In this document: positions 1-7,742 of the stretch, one piece after another
Layout of the letters: each line of letters starts with the position of its first letter
Numbering within the stretch: position 1 is the stretch's first letter
DNA from: RPQJ01 sp963778185
Lineage (GTDB): Bacteria; Pseudomonadota; Gammaproteobacteria; Steroidobacterales; Steroidobacteraceae
Reading direction: 5' to 3'
Assembly (NCBI GenBank): GCA_963778185.1
Contig: CAVZTF010000003.1
Location: 1,860,001-1,924,000, forward strand
Length of the DNA stretch: 64,000 nt
The notes under the pieces: generated by a model
Database searches by the model: none
Told to the model about the DNA's origin: nothing
The model's input: the letters and a program-made list of their open reading frames with translations, nothing else
Made by a program: the position numbers and the translations under genes

Positions 1-2
1 TC

Positions 3-1982
3 GTGATCGCCGGCGCGGGCACCGGCAAGACCAACACCCTGGCCCACCGCGTCGCGCACCTGCTGCTGGCCGGCGTACCCCCCGAGCGCCTGCTGCTGCT
101 GACGTTTTCCCGTCGTGCCGCGCAGGAGATGACGCGTCGCGCGCAAGGCGTCTTCGCGGCGTCGTTGCCTCAGGCTCGACCAGGTGCGGCCGTGCCCACC
201 TCCCTGCGCCTGCCGTGGGCCGGCACCTTCCACGCGATCGGCAACCGGCTGATCCGCCAGCACGCGAGCCGACTCGGGCTCGATCCGTCGTTCAGCGTGC
301 TCGACCGCGGCGACGCCGCCGACCTCATGGACCTCGTCCGCCACCGGCAGGGGCTCACGAAGACGGAGAAGCGCTTCCCGCGCAAGGACACCTGCCTCGG
401 TATCTACTCGCACCGCGTGAACACGCAGCAGCCGCTGCGCCACACGCTCGAAACGGCCTACCCCTGGTGCCTCGACTGGGAGGAGGTGCTCACCGCGCTG
501 TTTCGCGCCTACGTCGAGGCCAAGCTCGAGCAGCAGGCGCTCGATTACGACGACCTGCTTCTCTACTGGCACGTGATGATGGACGACCCGGGACTGGCGG
601 CGGCCGTGGGTGGTCAGTTCGACCACCTCCTGGTGGACGAGTACCAGGACACCAACGTGCTGCAGGCCGAAATCCTGCTGCGCCTGAAGCCGGACGGACG
701 CGGCGTAACGGTGGTCGGTGACGACGCGCAGGCCATCTATTCGTTCCGGGCCGCGACCGTGGACAACATCCTCGATTTCCCGGAGAAGTTCTCGCCGCCG
801 GCCCACGTGATCACGCTCGAGGAGAACTACCGCTCGACCCAGGGCGTGCTCGATGCGGCGAACGCGCTGATGGCGGAGGGCGGGCGGCAGTACCGCAAGT
901 TCCTGCGCAGCGTGCGCGGCTCCGGCTCGCGCCCGCGCTACGTCACGGTGCTCGACGAGCAGGCGCAGGCCGCTTACGTCGTCGAGCGCGTTCTCGAGTG
1001 CCGCGAGCGAGGCATCGACCTGCGTCGCCAGGCGGTGCTGTTCCGCAACTCCGACCACAGCGACATCCTCGAGCTCGAGCTCATGCGCCGCAACGTCCCC
1101 TTCGTGAAATACGGCGGGCTCAAGTTCCTCGAGGCCGCCCACGTCAAGGACCTCCTCGCGGTCCTGCGCTGGGCGGACAACCCGCGCAATCGCATCGCGG
1201 CGTTTCGCGTGCTGCAGCTGCTGCCGGGCATGGGCCCGGCGAACTCAGAGCGCGTCTGCGACTCGTTCGAGGCGGCGGGGTTCCGTTGGCCGGCCATCGC
1301 GCAACACCCGGTGCCGGTCGCCGTGCGCGAGCACTGGCCGGCGTTCACCGGGCTGATGACCGCGATTGCGCGCGCAGATGCGCCGTGGGAGGGACAGGTG
1401 ACCCAGGTGCGCGGCTGGTACGAACCGCAGCTCGACCGGCTCTATGAGGCGCCGCAGGTCCGCCGCGGCGACCTCGGCCAGCTCGAGCGGTTGGCCGTGC
1501 AGTATCCGACGCGCGAGTCCTTCGTCACCGAGCTGACACTGGACCCGCCGCAGGCGAGCGGCGACCTGTCGGGCGACCCGCTGCTCGACGAGGACTATCT
1601 CGTGCTGTCGACCGTCCACTCCGCCAAGGGCCAGGAGTGGGAGGCCGTGCATGTGCTGAACGTGACCGACGGCAGCTTTCCGTCGGAGTTCGCGGCGGGA
1701 CGACCGGAGCAGATCGAGGAGGAACGCCGCCTGCTGTACGTCGCGATGACGCGCGCGAAGGAAGAGTTGCACCTGCTCGCGCCGGTGCGCTTCTACGTGA
1801 CGCAGCAGGCGCCCACCGGCGATCGTTATGTACACGGGGCGCGCAGCCGCTTCCTCACCGAGCCCGTGCTGTCACGATTCGAACGCGTGACCTGGCCCGC
1901 ACAGGCTGAGCACGGTCCCGAGGCCGCACAACCCGCCGGTCCGCGCATCGACGTGGCCCGCCGGTTGCGCGACATGTGGTGA
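3..1982 (+). CDS. UvrD/Rep/PcrA-family DNA helicase, N-terminus cut by window edge
   Basis: Superfamily 1A ATP-dependent 3'-5' DNA helicase of the UvrD/Rep group, used in repair or in restarting replication. About 659 residues are visible and the frame is open at the left edge, so the true start and the Q-motif lie outside the window. Motifs run in the family order: Walker A GAGTGKT at the first residues, DEYQDT (Walker B), GDDAQAIYSFR (motif III), EENYRS (motif IV), VHSAKGQEW (motif V) and VAMTRAKEEL (motif VI). The order and spacing are those of a complete helicase core. I cannot decide between UvrD, Rep and a UvrD-like paralogue from the visible part. A terminator belonging to the opposite strand follows it. 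Confidence 0.9.
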   Translation: MIAGAGTGKTNTLAHRVAHLLLAGVPPERLLLLTFSRRAAQEMTRRAQGVFAASLPQARPGAAVPTSLRLPWAGTFHAIGNRLIRQHASRLGLDPSFSVLDRGDAADLMDLVRHRQGLTKTEKRFPRKDTCLGIYSHRVNTQQPLRHTLETAYPWCLDWEEVLTALFRAYVEAKLEQQALDYDDLLLYWHVMMDDPGLAAAVGGQFDHLLVDEYQDTNVLQAEILLRLKPDGRGVTVVGDDAQAIYSFRAATVDNILDFPEKFSPPAHVITLEENYRSTQGVLDAANALMAEGGRQYRKFLRSVRGSGSRPRYVTVLDEQAQAAYVVERVLECRERGIDLRRQAVLFRNSDHSDILELELMRRNVPFVKYGGLKFLEAAHVKDLLAVLRWADNPRNRIAAFRVLQLLPGMGPANSERVCDSFEAAGFRWPAIAQHPVPVAVREHWPAFTGLMTAIARADAPWEGQVTQVRGWYEPQLDRLYEAPQVRRGDLGQLERLAVQYPTRESFVTELTLDPPQASGDLSGDPLLDEDYLVLSTVHSAKGQEWEAVHVLNVTDGSFPSEFAAGRPEQIEEERRLLYVAMTRAKEELHLLAPVRFYVTQQAPTGDRYVHGARSRFLTEPVLSRFERVTWPAQAEHGPEAAQPAGPRIDVARRLRDMW

Positions 1983-1996
1983 GGCCAGGGCGAGGC

Positions 1997-2031
1997 AAAA
2001 AAAAAGAAGGCCCGGGTCGCCCCGGGCCTTC
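1997..2031 (-). terminator. Intrinsic terminator of the Gly-rich RRM gene
   Basis: A perfect 11-bp stem (2006-2016 with 2021-2031) closes on the 4-base loop TCGC. Next to it at 1997-2005 is a run of nine A, which is a T run when read leftward. The hairpin followed by T residues therefore ends transcription of the leftward RRM gene. Confidence 0.9.
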
Positions 2032-2073
2032 CTCAGGTCTGGATCGGCTCGGACGCTCGCGCGTCCGTGGCGA

Positions 2074-2448
2074 TTACCAGCGGCGCTGGCCGCCGCCGCC
2101 GCCACCACCGTAGCCGCCACCACCGCCGCCGCCGCCGCCGAAGCCGCCACCCGGACGGCCACCGCCGCCCGGACGACCGCCGCCGCCGCCACCGCCACCG
2201 GTGCGGGGACGATCCTGCGCTTCGTTGACGCGCAGCGGGCGACCGCCCATGTTAAAGCCGTTCAGCGCCTGCATCGCACGCTGCGCATCGGCCTGCGGCA
2301 TCTCGACGAAGCCGAAGCCGCGCGGCCGGCCGGTCTCGCGATCGGACGGCAGTGCGACGGACTCGACGGTGCCATGCTGGGCGAAGAGGTCGCGCACTTC
2401 GCTTTCCGTCGCCGTGAAGGGGAGGTTGCCCACGTAAATCTTGGTCAT
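2074..2448 (-). CDS. RRM-domain RNA-binding protein with glycine-rich tail
   Basis: Small single-RRM RNA-binding protein of 124 residues. The RRM fills residues 1-80: RNP2 is IYVGNL and RNP1 is RGFGFVEM. A tail of glycine with a few arginines follows from about residue 85 and ends in QRRW. Bacterial proteins with this layout resemble cyanobacterial Rbp and eukaryotic glycine-rich RNA-binding proteins and are often cold-inducible; that role is inferred here. The ATG at 2448 begins directly at the RRM. A paralogue lies 285 bp upstream on the same strand, with a non-coding leader between them and a strong terminator behind this gene. Confidence 0.92.
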   Translation of the reverse strand: MTKIYVGNLPFTATESEVRDLFAQHGTVESVALPSDRETGRPRGFGFVEMPQADAQRAMQALNGFNMGGRPLRVNEAQDRPRTGGGGGGGGRPGGGGRPGGGFGGGGGGGGGYGGGGGGGQRRW

Positions 2449-2732
2449 TCGAACATCCTAACTGAGAAAATAATCAACACACAAAGACAGGTGGTTTAAA
2501 GCCGGTACGCCCGAACGCCGCTGGTCCTTTCCAGGGCCAACGCTCGAGCGATTCCTGTCACCTGATCGAAGACGTTTCGGCTTAACAAACCAGGCGCCAA
2601 CAGGCGCCCTGCAAGACACGGACGGGCAACGATCAGACTACAGCTTACCACAAGCTCATGTCCGGCAAGGGAAATCTGGCTCGGGCCCGAGGGGGATAAA
2701 GTCTCAGCCGGGGTCGCTGCGGCCGGCCTGGG
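2449..2732 (-). other. Non-coding leader between the two RRM genes
   Basis: No convincing ORF is present. The segment is less GC-rich near the RRM start (2455-2490). It holds the heptamer AGACTAC at 2635-2641, about 187 bases before the start codon. The same heptamer lies at a similar distance before the second RRM gene. This looks like a long 5' leader with its promoter at the far end, but no clear -35/-10 pair could be assigned. Confidence 0.4.
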
Positions 2733-3014
2733 CTACCAGCGATCGCCGCCGCCGCTCCGGGGCGGGCGTGGTGCGCGCTCCCGGGCCTCGTTGATGCGCA
2801 GCGGCCGCCCGTTCATGTCGTGGCCATTCAGCGCCTCGATCGCGGCCGACGCCTCGGCCCCGGGCATGTCCACGAAGGCGAAGCCTCGCGGCCTGCCGGT
2901 CTCGCGGTCGTTGATGATCTTCACCGAGTCCACCGTGCCGTGCTGCTCGAACAGGCTGCGGATCTCGGCTTCGGTTGCGCTGAAGGGCAGGTTGCCAACG
3001 TAGAGGGTCGTCAT
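2733..3014 (-). CDS. RRM-domain RNA-binding protein, short tail
   Basis: Second RRM protein, 93 residues, clearly a paralogue of the one downstream. RNP2 is LYVGNL and RNP1 is RGFAFVDM, and the linker RETGRPRG is shared. The tail is short (arginine, proline and glycine, ending GGGDRW) in place of the long glycine tract. The ATG at 3014 was chosen over one four codons upstream because it puts the protein start right at the RRM, as in the paralogue. It probably binds single-stranded RNA, and a cold-shock or RNA-chaperone role is inferred from the family. Confidence 0.9.
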   Translation of the reverse strand: MTTLYVGNLPFSATEAEIRSLFEQHGTVDSVKIINDRETGRPRGFAFVDMPGAEASAAIEALNGHDMNGRPLRINEARERAPRPPRSGGGDRW

Positions 3015-3327
3015 CGGCGGCACCACTCACTCGAACTCGAACAACAATGCGAACCGCCCCGTCCGAAGCTCGCGCTTGACGGGTGAATAGTCCGCGACTG
3101 GAACCATGGCTGACACAGTCGAATGCACCGGAAGGGAGGGGAGACCAACCTGGGGAAAGGACCGTCGGAAGACTGTCGGATGTCCGGTGCAGGAATTCTG
3201 ATCAACGCCTAGACTACTTAAGAACCACTACCAACTGCAACCTAAATTATTGATGCGGCGCAAAAAACCGGATCTGAGCCGAGGCTGTAAGGCCGCAGCC
3301 GGGGTGCGCCCCGGCGGGGGAGTAAGG
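3015..3327. other. Intergenic region upstream of second RRM gene
   Basis: About 310 bases without a supported gene. Read leftward, TTGCAG (3235-3240) and TAGTCT (3211-3216) are separated by 18 bases and could be a promoter, giving a leader of roughly 195 bases for the RRM gene. A short GC hairpin (3299-3304 with 3309-3314) sits next to the end of the small leftward ORF and may help end its transcript, although it has no adjoining T run. Confidence 0.35.
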
Positions 3328-3513
3328 TCAGCCGCGCGCCCGGTCGATCCAGTGCTGGATGTTGCTCAAGTTCGCCCAGATGCTCTCGCGGTCATTCCAG
3401 CTGCGCAGCCATTCCTCCATGCCGAGGCGGTCGACGGCCTCGGGGGCGCAGGCGGCCAGGCGACGCGCGAACTGGTCCGGCGGCGGGCGGGGGTCGAGGG
3501 TGTCTTCCAGCAC
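3328..3513 (-). CDS. Small hypothetical protein, 61 residues
   Basis: Unrecognised small soluble protein. It starts at GTG (3513) with a good GAGGAG ribosome binding site eight bases upstream. The composition is balanced (acidic, aromatic and leucine residues with two tryptophan clusters, ending in WIDRARG), unlike the arginine/alanine-rich shadow frames common in this GC-rich DNA. No transmembrane segment or known motif is visible. It lies downstream of the GDT1-type exporter gene on the same strand, with a gap of about 90 bases. Support is the ribosome binding site and the composition only. Confidence 0.5.
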   Translation of the reverse strand: MLEDTLDPRPPPDQFARRLAACAPEAVDRLGMEEWLRSWNDRESIWANLSNIQHWIDRARG

Positions 3514-3605
3514 GGCGCGGCTCCTCGGTGGCTCGCGAGGATTGCACCAGTGCGGCGTTAAGGCCGCATGAAGGAACCGTTACGCAACGGTGACCTGGCC
3601 GCGAC

Positions 3606-3890
3606 TCAGCCGCCGCGCAGCGCGCTCCACAGCGTCCATGCGCCGATGGCGATGAAGCCGACGCCCGCGACGATGGAAAGGTGCCGCGTGTTGACGAAGT
3701 GCGACAGCATGCTGCCGGCCGCGACGCCGAGCGCCGTCGAGGTGACCAGCGCCGCCGAAGCCGCCGCGAACACCCAGAGCGCGCCGTGCTGCCTGTCCGA
3801 CGCGAACAGCACCGCGGCGAGCTGCGTCTTGTCGCCGAGCTCGGCCATGAAGACCGTGCCGAAGATGATGAGGAAAGTCTTGAGGTCCAT
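3606..3890 (-). CDS. GDT1/UPF0016 (TMEM165) family manganese transporter, single-repeat form
   Basis: Integral membrane protein of the cation/calcium exchanger superfamily whose bacterial members export Mn2+. The signature E-x-G-D-K-T is present near residues 17-22 in an AELGDKTQ context. About three transmembrane segments are predicted over 94 residues. Typical bacterial members have two such repeats in about 190 residues, so this one-repeat form presumably works as a dimer. It starts at ATG 3890. Upstream are heptamer repeats and no recognisable yybP-ykoY manganese riboswitch, which often precedes this family. Confidence 0.85.
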   Translation of the reverse strand: MDLKTFLIIFGTVFMAELGDKTQLAAVLFASDRQHGALWVFAAASAALVTSTALGVAAGSMLSHFVNTRHLSIVAGVGFIAIGAWTLWSALRGG

Positions 3891-3900
3891 GGTGAAAGAA

Positions 3901-3950
3901 GGCTGTGGGCTGTGGGTAGGTAGGCTGAGGGCTGTGGGCTGAGGGTCCGG
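3901..3950. repeat. Degenerate GGCTGTG/GGCTGAG heptamer repeats
   Basis: GGCTGTG occurs twice in tandem at 3901-3914. After a short TAGG-containing interruption come GGCTGAG, GGCTGTG and GGCTGAG units. Together with the purer array at 3981-4015, of the opposite sense, this fills the gap between the transporter and speA. No gene is seen here. Confidence 0.75.
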
Positions 3951-3980
3951 AACCGGAACGCCGCGGTCGCGGCTCTGATC

Positions 3981-4015
3981 TTCAGCCTTCAGCCTTCAGC
4001 CTTCAGCCTTCAGCC
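3981..4015. repeat. Five perfect TTCAGCC heptamers in tandem
   Basis: Five uninterrupted copies of TTCAGCC, starting at 3981, 3988, 3995, 4002 and 4009. The array ends five bases before the speA stop codon. Its complement GGCTGAA resembles the degenerate GGCTGAG/GGCTGTG units 30-80 bases away, so the two arrays can pair with each other. Copy number may vary by slippage. Confidence 0.92.
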
Positions 4016-4020
4016 TTTCC

Positions 4021-5970
4021 TCACGGTTCCAGGTACGTGTAGCCGTTCAGCTCGCCATCGTAGAACCGCCGGAGCGCCTGGCTCTCGGCGAGCGACAGCC
4101 GCCCCTCGCGCACGGCGCGCTCGCAGTCACGGGTGAGCTGTGGCAGCAGGCGGTCGACGTCGTAGCGCATGTAGCGCAGCACCTCGGCCGCGGTGTCGCC
4201 CTTGACGGTCTCCTCGATCCACCAGCCGCCTTCCTCGTGCAGCTTGATGTGAACCACGTGGGTGTCGCCGAACAGGTTGTGCAGGTCGCCGAGTGTTTCC
4301 TGGTAGGCGCCGACCAGGAAGGCCGCGAGGTAGTACGGCTCGCCCTCGCGCAGCTCGTGCACCTCGAGCGTGCGCTTGGTTTCGCGCAGGCTCACGAAGT
4401 GGTCGATCTTGCCGTCCGAGTCGCAGGTGATGTCGGCGAGCACCGCGTTGCGCGTCGGCCGCTCGTCCAGCCGGTGCACCGGCATGATGGGGAACAGCTG
4501 GTCGATCGCCCAGCTGTCGGGCAGCGACTGGAACACCGAGACGTTGCAGAAATAGATGTCGCTCAGGATCGCCTCGAGGCCCTCGAGCTCCTCCGGCACG
4601 ACTTCGCGGCGCCGGCACAGGTCGCGGATCTTCGCGCAGGTGGCCCAGTACATGCGCTCGACGAGGCCGCGCGCCTCGAGGTTGAGGTAGCCGAGGTTGA
4701 ACATCTGCAGCGCCTGCTCGCGGGCCTGCAGCGCGTCGTGGTAGCACTCGACGAGGCGCCGGTCGGTAATGGAGCGGTAGGCGTCCACGATGTCGCGCAC
4801 CGGCTGCGGCTGCTGCGGGTTGCCCTCGCAGTCCTTGATGACCTGCTCGTCGACGCGGAACTTGTCGAGCATCGAGCCGCCGAGCGTGTCGAACACCAGC
4901 AGGCTGTGGTGGGCCGCGATCGCGCGGCCCGACTCGCTCACGATCACCGGATGGTCGATGCCGCGCGCGTTGCAGACGGTCGCGATGCGGTAGACCACGT
5001 CGCTGGCGTACTCGGCCAGCGTGTAGTTCATCGAGGACGTGTAGTTGGTGCGGCTGCCGTCGTAATCGACGCCGAGGCCGCCACCGACGTCGATGTAGCG
5101 CAGCCCGGCGCCCATGAGCTTCAATTCCGCGTAGACGTGCGCAAGCTCGTTCACCGCGTCCTTCACGCGGCGGATGTCCTGCAGCTGGCTGCCGGGATGG
5201 CAGTGCACGAGCTGCAGGCAGTCCTCCATGCCGTGCTCCCTGAGCACGCGGAAGAGCTCGAGGATCTCGGTGACGAACAGGCCGAACTTCGACTTCTCGC
5301 CCGAGGACTCGCGCCAGCGCCCCGCACCCTCGCTCGCGAGCTTCACCCGCACGCCGATGCGCGGCCGCACCTCGTACTTGCGCGCGTGCTTCAGTATCAG
5401 CTGCAACTCGCCGAAGTTCTCGACCACCGGGATGATCGTGCGGCCGAGCTTCGTGGCGAGGATCACCGCCTCGATGTAGCTGTCGTCCTTGAAGCCGTTG
5501 CAGATGATCATCCGCTCCGACTCGCCCTCCGTCATCGCCATCACGGCGAGCAGCTCGGGCTTCGAGCCCACCTCGAGCCCGAAGCCGAACTCGCGGCCGT
5601 AGCCGTAGACTTCCTCGACCACCAGGCGCTGCTGGTTCACCTTGATCGGGAACACCGCCGCGTAGCGGTTGCGGTAGTCGTTCTCGGCGATCGCAGTCGC
5701 GAACGCGTCGTTCAGCCGCTTGAGGCGATGGCGCAGGATGTCCGAGAAGCGCACCACGACCGGCGCCGTGAGGTCGCGGGCCGCGAGCCCGCGGATGACC
5801 TCGTGCAGGTCGATCTCGTGGTCCGGCGTCTGGTCCGGCCGCACGACGACGTGGCCCGCGGCGTTGATGCCGAAGTAGCCGTTGCCCCAGGCGTTGACGC
5901 CGTAGAGTTCGAGCGCATCCTCGATCTGCCAGTGGCTGCCCGGGGTGGGCTTGTTTGCGGCGACTGCCAA
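4021..5970 (-). CDS. speA: Biosynthetic arginine decarboxylase SpeA
   Basis: PLP-dependent arginine decarboxylase of fold type III that converts arginine to agmatine, the first step from arginine to polyamines. The product matches the family over its full length: YGVNAWGNGYF near the N-terminus, the PLP-lysine region FPIKVNQQ, the HCHPGSQL and DVGGGLGVDYDG segments, and the C-terminal GELNGYTYLEP. The TTG at 5970 has GGAG nine bases upstream and gives 649 residues, close to the usual 630-660. An alternative TTG at 6063 overlaps the stop of the sulfurtransferase gene but adds an unconserved stretch that reads like leader DNA. Homospermidine synthase lies 3.7 kb away on the other strand, which suggests that the product feeds homospermidine. 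Confidence 0.95.
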   Translation of the reverse strand: MAVAANKPTPGSHWQIEDALELYGVNAWGNGYFGINAAGHVVVRPDQTPDHEIDLHEVIRGLAARDLTAPVVVRFSDILRHRLKRLNDAFATAIAENDYRNRYAAVFPIKVNQQRLVVEEVYGYGREFGFGLEVGSKPELLAVMAMTEGESERMIICNGFKDDSYIEAVILATKLGRTIIPVVENFGELQLILKHARKYEVRPRIGVRVKLASEGAGRWRESSGEKSKFGLFVTEILELFRVLREHGMEDCLQLVHCHPGSQLQDIRRVKDAVNELAHVYAELKLMGAGLRYIDVGGGLGVDYDGSRTNYTSSMNYTLAEYASDVVYRIATVCNARGIDHPVIVSESGRAIAAHHSLLVFDTLGGSMLDKFRVDEQVIKDCEGNPQQPQPVRDIVDAYRSITDRRLVECYHDALQAREQALQMFNLGYLNLEARGLVERMYWATCAKIRDLCRRREVVPEELEGLEAILSDIYFCNVSVFQSLPDSWAIDQLFPIMPVHRLDERPTRNAVLADITCDSDGKIDHFVSLRETKRTLEVHELREGEPYYLAAFLVGAYQETLGDLHNLFGDTHVVHIKLHEEGGWWIEETVKGDTAAEVLRYMRYDVDRLLPQLTRDCERAVREGRLSLAESQALRRFYDGELNGYTYLEP

Positions 5971-6059
5971 CGGCGTGGGCTCCGGAGGGGGGGTGGAAAA
6001 AGTGGCGCGAAAGATAGCAGAAGCGGGCGCGCAAGGGTCGCCGGGTTTGGCAGGCGTTC

Positions 6060-6914
6060 TCAAGGGGTTTCACCCGTGCGCACCGGGCGAGACGGATCGC
6101 GGCACCACTCGCTCCACGAGCCGGCATAGAGGCGGGCGCCGCACAACCCTGCGTGCTCGAGCGCGAGCAGCGTGTGGCACGCCGTGACGCCGGAGCCGCA
6201 CATGACGATTGCGCGTCCGGACGGCACGCCGTCGAGGCTTCCTTCCAGCCCTGCGCGCAGTGCCGCGGCCGGCTGGAAACGGCCGGCGGCGTCGAGGCTC
6301 GACGTGTAGGGGTGGTTACGCGCGCCCGGCACGTGGCCCGCGACGGGATCGATCGGCTCGAGCTCGCCGCGATAGCGCTCCGGCGCCCGCACGTCGAGGA
6401 TCCGCACGGTGGGGTCGTTCATGGCCGCCCGCACGGCACCCCAGTCCACGGCGCACTGCAGTGCCGGCCGCACGACGAAATCGCCCCGCGGACGGACGGC
6501 CGTCGAGTCGTCGAGCGGCAGTCCGAGCTGGTCCCAGCGCCGCATCCCGCCGTCCAGCACGGCGACGTCCTCGTGACCGAGCCAGCGGAGCATCCACCAC
6601 AGGCGGGCCGCGTACATGCCGTTGCCGTCATCGTAGGCGACGACCGACGCATCTCTGCCGACGCCCCAGGCGCGCAGCCGGGCTTCGAACTCGGCGGCCG
6701 GAGGCAGCGGATGGCGGCCGGACGTCGGCGTGGCCGGGGCGGCGAGGTCCCGGTTCAGGTCGGCGTAGATCGCGCCAGGCAGGTGCTCGTCCTCGTAGCG
6801 CCTGCGGCCGGAGTCGGGCCGCGCAAGGTCGAACCGGCAGTCGAAGATCACCACCCGCGGCTCCCCGAGCCTGCGTGCGAGTTCTTCCGCGTCGATCAGC
6901 GTGCGTGTGGGCAT
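6060..6914 (-). CDS. sseA: Rhodanese-type sulfurtransferase, 3-mercaptopyruvate sulfurtransferase
   Basis: Two-domain rhodanese of 284 residues that moves sulfur from 3-mercaptopyruvate or thiosulfate to a thiol acceptor. The N-terminal inactive domain contains the DCRFDL segment and the C-terminal domain has the active loop CGSGVTA. That loop form is typical of mercaptopyruvate enzymes (SseA) and not of thiosulfate sulfurtransferases. The ATG at 6914 begins MPTRTLIDAEEL; the frame extends further upstream but only into cysteine- and arginine-rich shadow sequence. It lies just upstream of speA on the same strand and is divergent from the glutathione transferase gene. Confidence 0.92.
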   Translation of the reverse strand: MPTRTLIDAEELARRLGEPRVVIFDCRFDLARPDSGRRRYEDEHLPGAIYADLNRDLAAPATPTSGRHPLPPAAEFEARLRAWGVGRDASVVAYDDGNGMYAARLWWMLRWLGHEDVAVLDGGMRRWDQLGLPLDDSTAVRPRGDFVVRPALQCAVDWGAVRAAMNDPTVRILDVRAPERYRGELEPIDPVAGHVPGARNHPYTSSLDAAGRFQPAAALRAGLEGSLDGVPSGRAIVMCGSGVTACHTLLALEHAGLCGARLYAGSWSEWCRDPSRPVRTGETP

Positions 6915-6979
6915 TCGAGCACCTCTAGTACAATCCCGCCGCCGCGCCGGTCCGGGACTGCGGCAGGGAGGAGGGCGGC

Positions 6980-7657
6980 ATGGCTTTGGAATTGTACTGG
7001 GGCAGCGGCAGCCCGTACTCGTGGCGCGTGCAGCTTGCACTCGAGTACAAGCGGCTGCCGTACGAGTCGCACCTGCTCGACTTCTCGCGGCAGGAGCACA
7101 AGTCGGCGCAGATGCTGCGCATGAACCCGCGCGGCCGCGTGCCCGTGCTCAGGGACGGCGACTTCGTCGTGTTCGAGTCGCTCGCCTGCCTGTCCTACCT
7201 CGACCGCAAGTACCCTGAACCGCCGCTGTTCGGCCGCACGCCCGAGGAGACAGGCACGATCGCGCGCGTGATCTGCGAGTACCAGGCCTACGCCGAGACG
7301 CACCTGATGCAGCTGGTGTATGCCGTGTTCTTCGAGAACATGGACGAGCGGGCCGAGGAGGTCGCGCGCGCGACCCAGTTCGTCGCCGGCGAGGCGCGGA
7401 CCATCGAGGCCCGGCTCAGCACGTCGGACTGGCTGGTGGGCGAGCACGTCTCGGCGGCGGACATGGTGGTGTTCCCGGGCATCATGCTCCTGCTGCGCGC
7501 GATGGAGAAGCGCGAGGCGGGAGACCTGCGCTCGCGATTCCTGCCGATGGAAACGACGTATCCGTCGATCGCGCGCTGGATCCAGCGCATGGGGTCGCTG
7601 CCGGGCTACGACCGCACGGTGCCGCCGCACTGGCGCGAGGGTGCTCCGCGCAGTTGA
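6980..7657 (+). CDS. Glutathione S-transferase family protein
   Basis: Cytosolic GST-like protein of 225 residues. The thioredoxin-fold N-terminal domain (1-80) starts LYWGSGSPYSWRV, with the serine and arginine positions used for glutathione binding, and contains the cis-proline in GRVPVL followed by FESLACLSYL. The C-terminal half is the helical domain, including DWLVGEHVSAADMVVFP, the conserved helix-6 capping region. The substrate is unknown. The ATG at 6980 has a GGGAGGAGG-type ribosome binding site. A TACAAT at 6929-6934 could be its -10 box, but no good -35 is present. Confidence 0.9.
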   Translation: MALELYWGSGSPYSWRVQLALEYKRLPYESHLLDFSRQEHKSAQMLRMNPRGRVPVLRDGDFVVFESLACLSYLDRKYPEPPLFGRTPEETGTIARVICEYQAYAETHLMQLVYAVFFENMDERAEEVARATQFVAGEARTIEARLSTSDWLVGEHVSAADMVVFPGIMLLLRAMEKREAGDLRSRFLPMETTYPSIARWIQRMGSLPGYDRTVPPHWREGAPRS

Positions 7658-7673
7658 GCGGAGCCCGCGCGGG

Positions 7674-7702
7674 GGTGACCTCCCGGCAAATGCAGGTAAA
7701 CT
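7674..7702 (+). promoter_or_regulatory. Possible promoter of homospermidine synthase gene
   Basis: GGTGAC at 7674-7679 and TAAACT at 7697-7702 are separated by 17 bases, about 40 bases ahead of the ATG at 7743. The match to a sigma-70 promoter is only moderate. Confidence 0.3.
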
Positions 7703-7742
7703 AGGCGGCCTTTACGTCATGCGGTCGGTTGGTTCGAAAGCA

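Noticed and set aside
3981..4015. Tandem repeats as a CRISPR array
   Set aside because: Units are seven bases with no spacers and no cas genes; it is a simple tandem repeat.
3891..4020. yybP-ykoY manganese riboswitch before the GDT1-type gene
   Set aside because: The region is made of heptamer repeats and shows none of the conserved riboswitch loops.
4237..6129. Open frame of 630 codons on the + strand opposite speA
   Set aside because: It is the complement of a well conserved gene; the composition (Val, Ala, Arg, His, Glu) is that of a shadow frame in GC-rich DNA, with no known domain.
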